DNA from: Chlorobiaceae bacterium
GTDB lineage: Bacteria > Bacteroidota > Chlorobiia > Chlorobiales > Chlorobiaceae
NCBI GenBank assembly: GCA_013334565.1
Contig: JAAXXI010000002.1
Span: 27,640-91,639 of the forward strand
DNA: 64,000 bases
Direction: 5' to 3'
The notes under the pieces were generated by a model. That model searched no databases and was not told the origin of the DNA. It saw nothing but the letters and a program-made list of their open reading frames with translations. Shown one piece after another: positions 1 to 8,598 of this stretch. Position 1 is the stretch's first letter. Each line of letters starts with the position of its first letter. Both the position numbers and the translations under genes were made by a program.

Positions 1-21
1 GTACAAATCTCTATCTGAAAC

Positions 22-65
22 GAGGCTGTCCCTGAAACAAAACCGGGATGGCCTCATTTTATTTC
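22..65 (+). terminator. Rho-independent terminator of an upstream gene
   Basis: An 11-bp stem (22-32 with 45-55, two G-T wobbles) around a 12-base loop is followed by the T-rich run ATTTTATTT. It would end a plus-strand gene lying left of the window. Confidence 0.6.
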
Positions 66-204
66 GGGTTATCGCATTACAATATGTCACCAATGTTCAT
101 CAAATAGAGAAAGAAATCCCGCAGGCTATTTTCACTTGATTTTCACTATATTCTTCTGATATCAAGGTGCAAATAAACAACGTTACCATTAAACAACCAC
201 AATC

Positions 205-792
205 ATGAAAAAGCTGATCCTTTCCCTGGTTGCCGCAGGACTGTTTTCAATGCCGGCAATCTCTCACGCCTCAGTAAATCCTTACGCAAGCATCTCTGGC
301 GGTCTGGGATTGATGACCGATTCAACCGTAAACACTGTTGACAATAATGCTACCTATAACAGCGGGTATCTCATCAATGGCGCCATAGGCTTGAAAGCCG
401 ACTATGCGCATGTCGAAGCGGAGGTCGGGTATCACAACAACAGCTTTGACACCTGGGAAGGCACTGCCGCCAACAGTGGATCCAGTCTTTCAGCTTGGTC
501 CTACATGGCCAACCTGTACCTGGACTACGAAATCGTGAACTCCGGGGTTACTCCCTTCCTCATGGGCGGCCTGGGATTGGCGTCTGTCCATGGAGACGAC
601 GGAGCTGGCAGCAAGACCGACGACAGCGTTTTTGCATGGCAGGTCGGCGCAGGCCTCAGCTTCAAAGCCGCAAACAAGGTGAACATCGATGTAAGCTACC
701 GTTATTTTGCCACCGAAGATGCCAAGCTTGGAGCGGATACCTTATCAATCGCCAGCCACAACATCATCGCCGGCGTCAGGTTCGAATTCTGA
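205..792 (+). CDS. Small outer membrane beta-barrel protein
   Basis: The 195-residue protein begins with a typical signal peptide (basic MKK, hydrophobic core, cleavage near SHA-S at about residue 22). The rest alternates polar and hydrophobic residues with many Gly, Asn and Tyr, as in eight-stranded barrels of the OmpA/opacity-porin class. It ends in Phe (RFEF), the usual Bam-recognition C-terminus. The length suits a small barrel with no periplasmic domain. It stands alone, with about 200 bp of AT-rich leader before it and a strong terminator after it. A specific substrate cannot be named; it may be structural or a narrow pore. The barrel call is firm from composition and termini; the family name is inference. 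Confidence 0.8.
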   Translation: MKKLILSLVAAGLFSMPAISHASVNPYASISGGLGLMTDSTVNTVDNNATYNSGYLINGAIGLKADYAHVEAEVGYHNNSFDTWEGTAANSGSSLSAWSYMANLYLDYEIVNSGVTPFLMGGLGLASVHGDDGAGSKTDDSVFAWQVGAGLSFKAANKVNIDVSYRYFATEDAKLGADTLSIASHNIIAGVRFEF

Positions 793-827
793 GAACTCCC
801 GCTGCAAGTTCCAAACAAGCATATCTT

Positions 828-864
828 AAACGGAAAAACCCCGGCTTTCGGGGTTTTTCCGTTT
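828..864. terminator. Bidirectional rho-independent terminator
   Basis: A perfect 15-bp stem (828-842 with 850-864) has a 7-base loop. The arm contains five A on one side and five T on the other, so it can work in both directions. It lies between the convergent barrel gene and the M24 peptidase gene. Confidence 0.85.
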
Positions 865-878
865 CGATACGCAATTCG

Positions 879-2060
879 TCAGACGACAACGATGTCGTCC
901 GGCAATTCGCTCAAGCGCTCACCGCCGGTTTCGGTGACGACAAAGGTGTTCTCAATGCCGACCGCTCCCTTGTCGGGGAAGACGAATTTCGGTTCGACCG
1001 CCACGACCTGCCCGGCCTGAAGCGGCTCCCTGAAACCCTGGGCGAGCACAGGCAGTTCGTCAAGCTCGAGTCCGACCCCGTGGCCGACAAAGCGGGACTG
1101 CTCTCCCGGCATACCCATGAAGCAGTGCCCCAGCCCTTCCTTTTCAGCAATTGAAGCCGAGAGCTGATAAATTTCCTCGCAGATTGCACCGGGCACCATC
1201 GCACGCCGCACGGCTTCCTGAATTCCGAGCGACACATCGAACGCGCGCCGAAGTTCCGCATCGAGCTCGCCGATGACGAACATGCGGGTCATATCGGTGA
1301 TATAACCATTCCGGATTCCGGCAAAATCGACAAGGACAGGCTCGTTCGCGCGGATCGGATCAAGAGAAGCTCCCTGGGGCGATGCGCTCGACAGCCCCCT
1401 TCCGGTCACTGCTCCATCGAAGAAGCCGTAGGTCGCCGCTCCCCCGGATACCGCCATACCGCCGAAAAGCTCCTGGTTGAAAGCCCTCATGCGCACATAC
1501 CCCTCGTGTCCCTTTTTCCGCAGCCTGAATTCCATTTCTGCCGCCAGTTCGAGTTCGCTCATTCCCTCCCGCAGAAAACCCGGCACCACGGCAAAGACCG
1601 ATGCCAGCATTGCGGCGCTTTCGCGAAGCAGTTCGATTTCGAACGGGGTTTTGATCGACCGCGTCTCGCGGACGATCATCGATATATCGACGAACTCCCG
1701 CCCCGGAAGTATCCTGGAATAAAAAACATGCTGCTGCACAGGCACCGCATCGAAGGTCATCCCGATGCGCGACTGTTTTGCCGGAATATGCTTTTCGAAC
1801 TCCCTGCTTGACGGAAAGGGGCGGACTTCAGCACCAAGGCACTCAACTGTCGCCCTGGATACGCTCTTGCGCACGAACAGCACAGGCTCTCCTTCTGCTG
1901 GAAGCCAGAGTGCTGAGTTCTGCCGCGTTCCGGTAAAGTAATAGATATCGGCCGGCATGAGCAGGAGCGCTGCATGCACTCCTGCTTTACCGAGCCTCGC
2001 CTGCATGCGTGAAACACGCTCCAGCATCTCAACAGCTGATATTGTCATCGGTTGTACCAT
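879..2060 (-). CDS. M24 family metallopeptidase (Xaa-Pro peptidase-like)
   Basis: This is a pita-bread-fold peptidase of the Xaa-Pro aminopeptidase/prolidase group, expected to remove N-terminal residues ahead of proline in the cytoplasm. An N-terminal creatinase-like domain (about the first 140 residues) precedes the catalytic domain. The five metal ligands are recognisable: Asp in VDFAG, Asp in ITDMTR, His in FVGHGVG, Glu in AVEPKF and Glu in GIENTF. I chose the ATG at 2060, giving 393 residues. The longer reading frame from 2129 adds a non-conserved 23-residue leader and would overlap the next gene. The upstream neighbour on the same strand (2080-2502) probably shares its transcript. True substrate is unknown. 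Confidence 0.85.
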   Translation of the reverse strand: MVQPMTISAVEMLERVSRMQARLGKAGVHAALLLMPADIYYFTGTRQNSALWLPAEGEPVLFVRKSVSRATVECLGAEVRPFPSSREFEKHIPAKQSRIGMTFDAVPVQQHVFYSRILPGREFVDISMIVRETRSIKTPFEIELLRESAAMLASVFAVVPGFLREGMSELELAAEMEFRLRKKGHEGYVRMRAFNQELFGGMAVSGGAATYGFFDGAVTGRGLSSASPQGASLDPIRANEPVLVDFAGIRNGYITDMTRMFVIGELDAELRRAFDVSLGIQEAVRRAMVPGAICEEIYQLSASIAEKEGLGHCFMGMPGEQSRFVGHGVGLELDELPVLAQGFREPLQAGQVVAVEPKFVFPDKGAVGIENTFVVTETGGERLSELPDDIVVV

Positions 2061-2079
2061 AATTACAATGAAAAATTGA

Positions 2080-2502
2080 TTAACGCTTGTGATTTTGCGC
2101 GTCAATGACGCCCGGTAATTTCGCGGCAAGGAATGGCGAAAAGAGCATGAAAAGCAGGCCGAAAATCATGAGCCCGCCCTGCCGCAGGTCGTAATCGGAA
2201 AGGATACGCTCCTGCGTCGCCCTGGCCAGCAGACCAAGCCCGACTTCGAAACCAATCGTCAGAACCGTCCAGAAGGCACCAGCAAGAAGCTGCTCTTTCG
2301 ACGACCGGAGCGCCATGCCCCGAAAAGTCATTACCGTAATCAGAAAAATGATGGCCGAGCCCAGGAACACCCCGAGCTGGCGGGAAGGCATATCGCCCAT
2401 AAGCGGGGCAATAAAGAGACGGCGCAAGGTGCCGCTCACCGATTCGGCAGCCACGATCATCAGCCATGTCAAGCTTACCCTTTTCCAGTTCATTCCGGTC
2501 AT
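2080..2502 (-). CDS. Small multi-spanning membrane protein, unknown
   Basis: I do not recognise this 140-residue protein. It has about four hydrophobic segments (roughly residues 8-25, 42-62, 70-95 and 108-128), short charged loops, and a basic C-terminal tail (QNHKR). Codon use matches its neighbours. It lies 20 bp upstream of the M24 peptidase start on the same strand, so the two are probably cotranscribed. No catalytic motif is visible. A reduced family such as DUF-type inner membrane proteins is likely, but no function should be assigned. Confidence 0.65.
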   Translation of the reverse strand: MTGMNWKRVSLTWLMIVAAESVSGTLRRLFIAPLMGDMPSRQLGVFLGSAIIFLITVMTFRGMALRSSKEQLLAGAFWTVLTIGFEVGLGLLARATQERILSDYDLRQGGLMIFGLLFMLFSPFLAAKLPGVIDAQNHKR

Positions 2503-2572
2503 TTTTCCGGTTCAGTTACTCTTCGCAGTTATTTCTGCAGCAAGTAAACATATCAATTTTCCTGTTGAACAA

Positions 2573-2805
2573 ACTCCCTGCTCCTGTCATTCTTTTTCTG
2601 ACATGCTACCTTTTCACCCGTCATGCTGTCATTTTCCTGTCATTCTGAACGAAGTGAAGAATCCAAAAGGGATAAAGTCTGGTAATGGATGCTTCACTTC
2701 ATTTCATTGCGTTCGGCACGATGGAATGCAATGGAATGAAGTGTCCCCTGTATCCGGCAACAACCGCACACGAAGCATGAACAATCAATCCGTCAATTTT
2801 GAACA
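2573..2805 (+). repeat. Composite dispersed repeat, copy 1 (modules A+C)
   Basis: Module A runs from the CTGCTCCTGTCATTC motif through GAACGAAGTGAAGAATCC to GGATGCTTCACTTCATTTC. Module C follows with GTCCCCTGTATCCGGCA and then ACACG..CATGAA..AATCCGT. The same modules in the same order recur at 50363-50632 (+) and 56611-56850 (-). The stretch lies in the 625-bp gene-free gap between the membrane protein and DUF202 genes. Short reading frames through it encode only low-complexity peptides such as FTSFHCVRHD and are not genes. Confidence 0.75.
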
Positions 2806-2880
2806 GTGAATCTACTGCAAGCAGTCGTCGTTCATGCAAAGGCCGTGACATTCGGACGAAGGATACAGATGTTTTCAATG

Positions 2881-3080
2881 GCTTCGCTTTGTTCAGGATG
2901 ACAACCATGATTCAGAACAGCTCTCTGCTCCTGCCATTCTTTTCCTGACATGCTGCCTTTTCACCGGTCATTCTGTCTTTTTCCTGTCATTCTGAACGAA
3001 GTGAAGAATCCATCATGGGCAAAGCAGGAATTTGGATGCTTCACTTCATTCAGTTGCACTTCATTGTGGAATGACGAACC
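2881..3080 (+). repeat. Composite dispersed repeat, copy 2 (module A)
   Basis: This copy starts with the GTTCAGGATGACA motif, continues with TTCAGAACA..CTGCTCCTG and TCATTCTGAACGAAGTGAAG, and ends GGATGCTTCACTTCATT..GGAATGACGAACC. It is a close tandem neighbour of copy 1 and shares its opening with the copy at 50363. Module C is absent here. Confidence 0.75.
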
Positions 3081-3128
3081 TCTTTTTGACATTGACCGGT
3101 AACTTATTGTTGCCGGAATAACAAGGGG

Positions 3129-3452
3129 TCATTTGTTTTCATCGAAATCGATCTCATCCAGTCTGGGCACCTGCCTGCGAACCGCCGTGATGGACTGGCT
3201 GATTTTCCGGAACCGCACCACACCGAAAATGCCGGTAACCACACCGACAGGAATACAGACGATACCGACCTGGGTAAACCAGCCCTGCTGCGAAAAATGC
3301 ATCATCGAAACACCTGCGATGACAAGCGAGACAGCCGAGCGCAGGTAGGCCAGCAATGTTCGTTCGTTGGCAAGAACAGTGCGGTCGATCGCAAGTTCAT
3401 CGCGAAGGATCAGCTCATTGTCTCTGAATTTCTGGTAGGGCGATTTTGGCAT
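3129..3452 (-). CDS. DUF202 family membrane protein
   Basis: The 107-residue protein carries the DUF202/YidH hallmark around residues 19-38: D-LAIDRTVLANERTLLAYLR, followed by two hydrophobic membrane spans (about 39-57 and 63-80) and a charged tail. Length and topology match this small inner membrane family, whose role is not established. It sits alone between repeat-rich intergenic stretches, so context gives no functional hint. The family call is strong; the function is unknown. Confidence 0.85.
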   Translation of the reverse strand: MPKSPYQKFRDNELILRDELAIDRTVLANERTLLAYLRSAVSLVIAGVSMMHFSQQGWFTQVGIVCIPVGVVTGIFGVVRFRKISQSITAVRRQVPRLDEIDFDENK

Positions 3453-3910
3453 ATGGTTACTGATTTGAGCCCCTCCCGTCAGCAGGGACCGAACGGAACG
3501 GATTTTGTTTACAAGTGCGTTGATAAAACTCTCTGGTTTACAGCAAAAGCTGCGATGTCATCATTCCGGGCAAGCGGAAAACCCGCACCACTGCAATTCA
3601 TTGCGGAATGACAGCTCCGTCACAGGGATTCCCTTGCGACTTATTGGTGCCGGAACAAGAACGGTAATGAATTGCAGTATAGGTCATTGAACTTCCGGAA
3701 GCAAGCGGGGCCGACCGCAGATGGAAATAGCGCCGTCCCGGAAGAAGCGGATAATTTCCATTTTTTGATGCTGTGGCTGAACTTTTTACAGCCCGATGCG
3801 CTTTTTCTTTTCCATATGCACTGCTGTCCCTGAAACTACGTTAAGGAAATGGGATACGTTGCTGTTTTCCTGTTTGTCCATTCAAGAACAATCAAAACGG
3901 AGAAATACAT
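3453..3910. other. Intergenic region upstream of rubredoxin
   Basis: This 458-bp gap has no credible gene. Positions 3545-3615 contain CATTCCGGGCAAGCGG and GCAATTCATTGCGGAATGAC, which look like a degraded fragment of the dispersed repeats. The last 150 bp are AT-richer and should hold the rubredoxin promoter; I cannot point to a confident -35/-10 pair. Confidence 0.5.
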
Positions 3911-4087
3911 ATGCAGAAATGGGTCTGTGTTCCTTGCGGTTACGTCTACGATCCTGAAGTCGGCGATCCTGACAGCGGAGTAGAACCCGGCACGCCTTTC
4001 GAAGATCTTCCGGACGACTGGATCTGCCCGGTCTGCGGCGTAGACAAAACGCTTTTCGAGCCCTACGACGAGAAACGCGGTCGCTGA
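3911..4087 (+). CDS. rub: Rubredoxin
   Basis: This 58-residue one-iron electron carrier acts in the cytoplasm, commonly in anaerobes as donor to peroxide- or superoxide-reducing enzymes. The Fe(S-Cys)4 site is complete: Cys6 and Cys9 in CVPCG, and Cys39 and Cys42 in CPVCG. The conserved YDP and PDDWICP segments and aromatic core residues are present. Length is typical (52-58). The start is preceded by an ACGGAGAAA ribosome-binding site. A strong terminator follows, so it is monocistronic. The partner protein is not encoded next to it. Confidence 0.97.
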   Translation: MQKWVCVPCGYVYDPEVGDPDSGVEPGTPFEDLPDDWICPVCGVDKTLFEPYDEKRGR

Positions 4088-4097
4088 ACAGCCAATG

Positions 4098-4123
4098 AAA
4101 AACGCACCACCCGGTGCGTTTTT
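4098..4123 (+). terminator. Rho-independent terminator after rubredoxin
   Basis: A perfect 11-bp stem (4098-4108 with 4113-4123) has a 4-base loop and ends in five T on the plus strand. The A-rich left arm may also stop the converging minus-strand gene. Confidence 0.85.
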
Positions 4124-4160
4124 CCGTTTCTGGACTGCTCCTCCACCATGACCGGCATTT

Positions 4161-5120
4161 TCACTTCGCCTTGTCCTGCGCTTCCGGACCCGGGCGAAGC
4201 GCTTCAGCAGCTTTGGCCTTGAGCGTCCGGTACTTGTCGCTGACCGCCTCTATTTTCGATTCCCACGCCGGGTCCGGCGCCGTCGTGCGGGCTTCCTCGA
4301 GAAAGGTGAGGATGGTCGATGTGCAGGCGATGGGATCGAACAGGACCCATTTGGCGGAAATGCCGAGAAACAGTGCGAACATGAACAGTGCGAATTTTAC
4401 GATATCGAGCGATGAGGGAAGCATGACCGAAACCACGCCAAGCGGGACCATGATCGCAATGGTCGTGATGACGACGAATACATAACTGAGCAGTGTCAGC
4501 GCGACGGAATTTTTCAGGAGGGCCTTCCATGACTGGCAGTAGACGATAATGCCGCTCTTTGCCGCATCGAACACATTTTCGTTCCCGGTATGGAAGGTAT
4601 AGGCGATAACCGATTCGTCAATGTAGGTCAGGCTGAAATTCACGATACGCTGCATGATGGCTGCAAGCCCGTCCAGGCCTGGGATAGGGACTGTGTTCAT
4701 GATATTGAACAGCGTCCGGTTCAGCGAAATGAGCACCCCTTTGACAAGCTGGTCGACAAGGGCGAGGACGCTCACCTCCCGGTAGTATTTCATAACCCTC
4801 TCCTTCGCCCAGCCTGTCTGGGATATCCCTGACGGAAGCCGGCCTTCACGGGCGATTTCAGTGATCAGCGCGATATGCCCGGCTTTGAGAAGGTAGAGGA
4901 CATACTCCCTGAGAAGCCTGAACCCTAAACCTCCGGCAAACATCAGGAGGAAAAAAAGCACGAACGAGGCACCCGCTCCGAAAATGCTCCCGACCAGGAC
5001 AAGCACGCCAAGCAGTAGCGCGGCAACCACCGCTGCCGAACCATAGACCATCGTCCGGTAGAGCAGGTATACTTTTGTCTTAGCCACGATGCTGACGGCA
5101 CGGCCAAGCTGAAGGCCCAT
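4161..5120 (-). CDS. Multi-spanning inner membrane protein, unknown
   Basis: I do not recognise a named family in this 319-residue protein. It has hydrophobic spans near residues 25-47, 50-70, 205-230 and 235-262. Between them lies a long amphipathic, mostly polar stretch (about 90-190) containing the short conserved-looking segments IPGLDGLAAIMQRI and YIDESVIAYTF. The C-terminus is charged and rich in Ala, Glu and Lys, probably cytoplasmic. The bulky mid-segment resembles membrane proteins of the choline-transporter-like type only superficially. It is followed 140 bp upstream by mtgA on the same strand. Coding potential is good; function is unknown. Confidence 0.7.
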   Translation of the reverse strand: MGLQLGRAVSIVAKTKVYLLYRTMVYGSAAVVAALLLGVLVLVGSIFGAGASFVLFFLLMFAGGLGFRLLREYVLYLLKAGHIALITEIAREGRLPSGISQTGWAKERVMKYYREVSVLALVDQLVKGVLISLNRTLFNIMNTVPIPGLDGLAAIMQRIVNFSLTYIDESVIAYTFHTGNENVFDAAKSGIIVYCQSWKALLKNSVALTLLSYVFVVITTIAIMVPLGVVSVMLPSSLDIVKFALFMFALFLGISAKWVLFDPIACTSTILTFLEEARTTAPDPAWESKIEAVSDKYRTLKAKAAEALRPGPEAQDKAK

Positions 5121-5261
5121 AGAATCGCTCCTTTTCTTGAAATTGTATGACGAGTGGGTAACTTTTATCGCCGGTCATCCTGCCGATAGACGGAAGAATG
5201 ACGTTTCAGGGATGATGAGGTTCTGGCGGATCACCCTCATCCCGATCCTACTGAAAAGCAT

Positions 5262-6155
5262 TCAACGCTGTTCCTGGGCATGAGGTACCGGTACAGGCGC
5301 TTCATCCTGCCCGCCGGAACTCCCTTTGCCTTCTTTCGGGCCGCCTTTTGCGGAGCTGCTGTCCGCGGCCGCTTTCTCAATAAGGTTTTCCGGGATTCCC
5401 ACGGTCACGGTATCGACCGCGGTGGTATCCGGTACCGCAGCCATCACCTCGTTGAAGTCGGGAACGACGATACCCCGTCTTCTCATGATGGCGTAAATGA
5501 TCCTCGAACGGTTCCGTACATAACCGGAAGAGCCGTTCGGCTTATATTTTATCGGGTTCGGCAGCACCGACGCAAGTTTCGACGCCTGGTCGGCCGAAAG
5601 GTTCGCGGCACTCACCCCGTAGTAGTGCCGGGCTGCTTCCTCGATGCCGAAGATCCCGTCTCCCCACTCCGCCACATTGACATAGAGCTCGAGGATGCGG
5701 CGCTTGGTCAGCGATTTCTCGAGGCGCCAGGTGAGAATGGCCTCCTTCACCTTGCGTATCGGGTTCTTCGAAGGCGAAAGAAAAAGGTTCTTTGCAAGCT
5801 GCTGGCTTATCGTGCTGCCGCCCATCTTGAATTTTCCGGCGGCAAGGTTTTTTTCAAACGCCTTCTCCATCGCATCATAGTCAAATCCCTCGTGATGCCA
5901 GAATTTGTCGTCCTCGGCGATCAGGACCGCCTTGATGAGGTTCTGTGAAACTTTGCCGATCGGGACCCACTGCTGCTGTATTTTCTTGTCTTTCAGCCCT
6001 TCCCTCCACCATTCGGCCTCCCTGTACTGCATGAACGCAGTCTTCTGGGGGTTCTCGCGGGCGAGCCTTCCGACATCCGGATAGACGACATAACGCAGGA
6101 TATCGGCGAAGAAAAGGATCAGCAGGAACGCTGCGATGGTTCTGAAACGCTTCAT
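5262..6155 (-). CDS. mtgA: Monofunctional peptidoglycan transglycosylase
   Basis: A GT51 glycosyltransferase that polymerises glycan strands from lipid II at the outer face of the inner membrane. An N-terminal membrane anchor (about residues 7-24) precedes the GT51 domain. Signature motifs are AEDDKFWHHEGFD (with the first catalytic Glu), GGSTISQQLAKNLFLS, R-K--EAILTWRLEK, and ELYVNVAEWGDGIFGIEEAA (with the second Glu). No transpeptidase domain follows, so it is the monofunctional form. At 297 residues it is longer than most MtgA (about 240). The extra C-terminal 50 residues are rich in Ser, Gly, Lys and Pro and look disordered. Confidence 0.93.
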   Translation of the reverse strand: MKRFRTIAAFLLILFFADILRYVVYPDVGRLARENPQKTAFMQYREAEWWREGLKDKKIQQQWVPIGKVSQNLIKAVLIAEDDKFWHHEGFDYDAMEKAFEKNLAAGKFKMGGSTISQQLAKNLFLSPSKNPIRKVKEAILTWRLEKSLTKRRILELYVNVAEWGDGIFGIEEAARHYYGVSAANLSADQASKLASVLPNPIKYKPNGSSGYVRNRSRIIYAIMRRRGIVVPDFNEVMAAVPDTTAVDTVTVGIPENLIEKAAADSSSAKGGPKEGKGSSGGQDEAPVPVPHAQEQR

Positions 6156-6347
6156 GCCTTCGAACTGTTAAGTACTACCGATAAAAAATTGACCGGTAAC
6201 AAAATACCAAATATGAGCGACTTCATAGAAGGCCCCGAAGAAAAAATCTACCGGGAACGAGGTCCGGTGGAAGGCGGAAAAAAGGATGACATCAGGGAAA
6301 AAGGGGCTGCTGAATCGGGTTGGAAGCATACCCAGAGCGGAGAGGAG

Positions 6348-6420
6348 TACCCTTGGGCAGACTCGAACTGCCGACCCACAGTTTAGGAAACTGTTGCTCT
6401 ATCCACTGAGCTACAAGGGT
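6348..6420 (-). tRNA. tRNA-Arg (anticodon CCT)
   Basis: Read on the minus strand, a 7-bp acceptor (ACCCTTG with CAAGGGT), a D-arm (GCTCAGTGGATAGAGC), an anticodon arm ACAGT-TTCCTAA-ACTGT and a T-arm with TTCGAGT form a complete 73-base cloverleaf with discriminator A. The loop TT-CCT-AA gives anticodon CCT, decoding AGG (Arg). The 3' CCA is not encoded. Confidence 0.95.
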
Positions 6421-6497
6421 AAGAACCCTAATTTAGAACTTTTGGAGAAAGATGCAACCCCAATTTTACGGGCACCTCTATTATTTATTATTGTCCC

Positions 6498-8375
6498 TCA
6501 CTTCCGTCCGAACATCCGATCAAGCTGGTCCAGCGAAAACTTCACGATCACCGGCCTGCCGTGGGGACATGAGTAGGGCTCCCTGGTCGCGAAAAGATTG
6601 TCGATGAGCGAGCGCATCTCTTCGAGCGAAAGTTTCTGCCCGGCCATAATGGCGTTTCGGCATGAATAGGACTTGGCGATGTTGTCGCGCTTCTCCAGCT
6701 TGAGCTTCGAAGCGTTGCCCTGGTATTCGGAAATCATGTCCTGGAGAATGGTGACTTCCGTTCCCGGCCTGACATCCTGTGGCACGCCTTCGACCATGAC
6801 GGTCCTGCTTCCGAAAAGCCTGAGGTTGAAACCGAGCCGGTAGAGTTCCTCCCTGATTTCCTCGAAAACATCGTATTCCCAGGGCCTGAGCTCGACCTTC
6901 TGGGGAAAAAGCAGTTGCTGGGAGTTGGGGACATTCTGCTCCATGACGTCCTGCGCGCGTTCGTACAGGACCCGTTCATGGGCGACATGCTGGTCGATGA
7001 TCATAAAGCCTGTTTTGATCTGGCAGAAAATGTACCGGTTGTGCAGTTGCCAGATTTTCGTTTCGGGTTCCTTGCCGATTTGCGAGCTTTCTTCGACCGG
7101 AAGCGGGACCGACTGGATGGTGGCCATGCGTTCATCGCCATCGCGCACTTCCCGCTGCACCGCGCCGGGCATGGAGGAAGCAGGCACGAAAAAGTCTTCC
7201 TGGCGTGCTGAAGGAGTTCGGGCGGGTGAAGAAAAATCAGGAGCGCTGTTCCGGTAGGAAGCATAGAGATCGCCGGTCGTCGTGGTTCGGCCCGGCATAT
7301 CCTGGAAGGTGAGCTTCCTCAACGCGGGATCGTGCACGCCGCCGGAAAATGCGACATCGACCGGAGCTGCAGCAAGGTCCGGCGACAGGTCGTAAAGCCG
7401 AATCGCCCTTTTGACAACCGGGTAGAACATGTTCCTGACGCTGCGTTCGTCTTCGAAGCGGACTTCGAGCTTCGCTGGATGGACGTTCACGTCGATGTGC
7501 GACGGATCGATGCCGATGAAGAGCAGCACGAAGGGGAGTTGCCGTTCGAACAGCAGGTCGCCGTAAGCCTGAAGGACCGCCTGGGCGAGCATCCGGTTCT
7601 GGATGACACGCCGGTTGATGAAGAACAGCTGGTCCTCCTTGCGCCGTTTCTGGATAGCAGGTTTGCCGAGGAACCCTTTGATGGTGAGGAAATCGTTTTC
7701 GTCGGACACTTCGATAAGGCCGGAAGAAAAATCTTCGCCATAGAAAAGGTCGAGCCTTTCCGTCATATCGGGACCCTTCAGGCTGAACAGCTCCTCGTCG
7801 TCGCTGTGCATCTGCCAGTCGATTTCCGGATAGGCAAGGGCATAGGATTTCACCACCTCGTAGATATGGCTGAATTCCGTGGCGTTGGATTTCAGGAACT
7901 TGCGGCGTGCGGGAACATTGTAGAAAAGGTTGCGCACGCTCATCGAGGTGCCGGTCTCGCCCTGGGCAGAGGTTTCTTCGGCGAGCAGGCCGCCCTCGTA
8001 ACGCAGTTTCAGCGCTATTTCGGAGCCCGCGTTACGGGTTTTCAGCTCGAAATGGGAGACCGAGGAAATGCTGGCGAGCGCTTCGCCCCTGAACCCGAGG
8101 GTCTGGAGGGCATCGAGGTCGTCGACGCCGGTGATCTTGCTGGTCGCGAACCGTTCGACGCACATGAAGGCGTCCTCGCGCCCCATGCCGGAACCGTTAT
8201 CGACGATACGGATAAGTTCTTTCCCGGCATCCTTGATGAAAACACCGATTTTCGTCGCGCCTGCGTCGATGGAGTTTTCGATCAGCTCCTTGACGACCGA
8301 AGCCGGGCGCTGCACCACTTCGCCAGCGGAAATCTTGCTGGCCACAATCTCAGGCAATCTCGCAATTCTGGGCAT
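6498..8375 (-). CDS. mutL: DNA mismatch repair protein MutL
   Basis: MutL couples mismatch recognition by MutS to strand incision and removal. The N-terminal GHKL ATPase shows IAAGEV-like ISAGEVVQRPASVVKELIENS, the DNGSGM motif near residue 60, GFRGEALASI, and the transducer segment with NRR and DVNVHPAK-VRF. A divergent linker spans roughly 330-420. The C-terminal domain carries DQHVAHERVLYE near residue 460, matching the metal-dependent endonuclease motif DQHAx2Ex4E with Val for Ala. It also has CPHGRP near the end. This is therefore the nicking type of MutL. Length (625) is normal. The tRNA-Arg gene lies just downstream. Confidence 0.97.
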   Translation of the reverse strand: MPRIARLPEIVASKISAGEVVQRPASVVKELIENSIDAGATKIGVFIKDAGKELIRIVDNGSGMGREDAFMCVERFATSKITGVDDLDALQTLGFRGEALASISSVSHFELKTRNAGSEIALKLRYEGGLLAEETSAQGETGTSMSVRNLFYNVPARRKFLKSNATEFSHIYEVVKSYALAYPEIDWQMHSDDEELFSLKGPDMTERLDLFYGEDFSSGLIEVSDENDFLTIKGFLGKPAIQKRRKEDQLFFINRRVIQNRMLAQAVLQAYGDLLFERQLPFVLLFIGIDPSHIDVNVHPAKLEVRFEDERSVRNMFYPVVKRAIRLYDLSPDLAAAPVDVAFSGGVHDPALRKLTFQDMPGRTTTTGDLYASYRNSAPDFSSPARTPSARQEDFFVPASSMPGAVQREVRDGDERMATIQSVPLPVEESSQIGKEPETKIWQLHNRYIFCQIKTGFMIIDQHVAHERVLYERAQDVMEQNVPNSQQLLFPQKVELRPWEYDVFEEIREELYRLGFNLRLFGSRTVMVEGVPQDVRPGTEVTILQDMISEYQGNASKLKLEKRDNIAKSYSCRNAIMAGQKLSLEEMRSLIDNLFATREPYSCPHGRPVIVKFSLDQLDRMFGRK

Positions 8376-8598
8376 TCGTCCTCAATCATTACCTGTTATT
8401 TTCAAAAAAACCGGCCATCCCAATCCGGAGCATGGCATCGAATAAAACATATTCTTTTTACCAGAATGATCATAACGCTTTCGGAACAGGTTTTCCCTTG
8501 AAACCATAGAGGAAAGCCTGGGAAAAGGGCTCTACAGGCAGATGGCATCTCTGAAAAATCCGGGTACGACATGAGGGTCTGTTTTTCCGGAGGGAAAT

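Noticed and set aside
7332..8501. Long plus-strand open frame (389 codons)
   Set aside because: It is an antisense shadow of mutL, whose motifs and codon use on the minus strand are clear.
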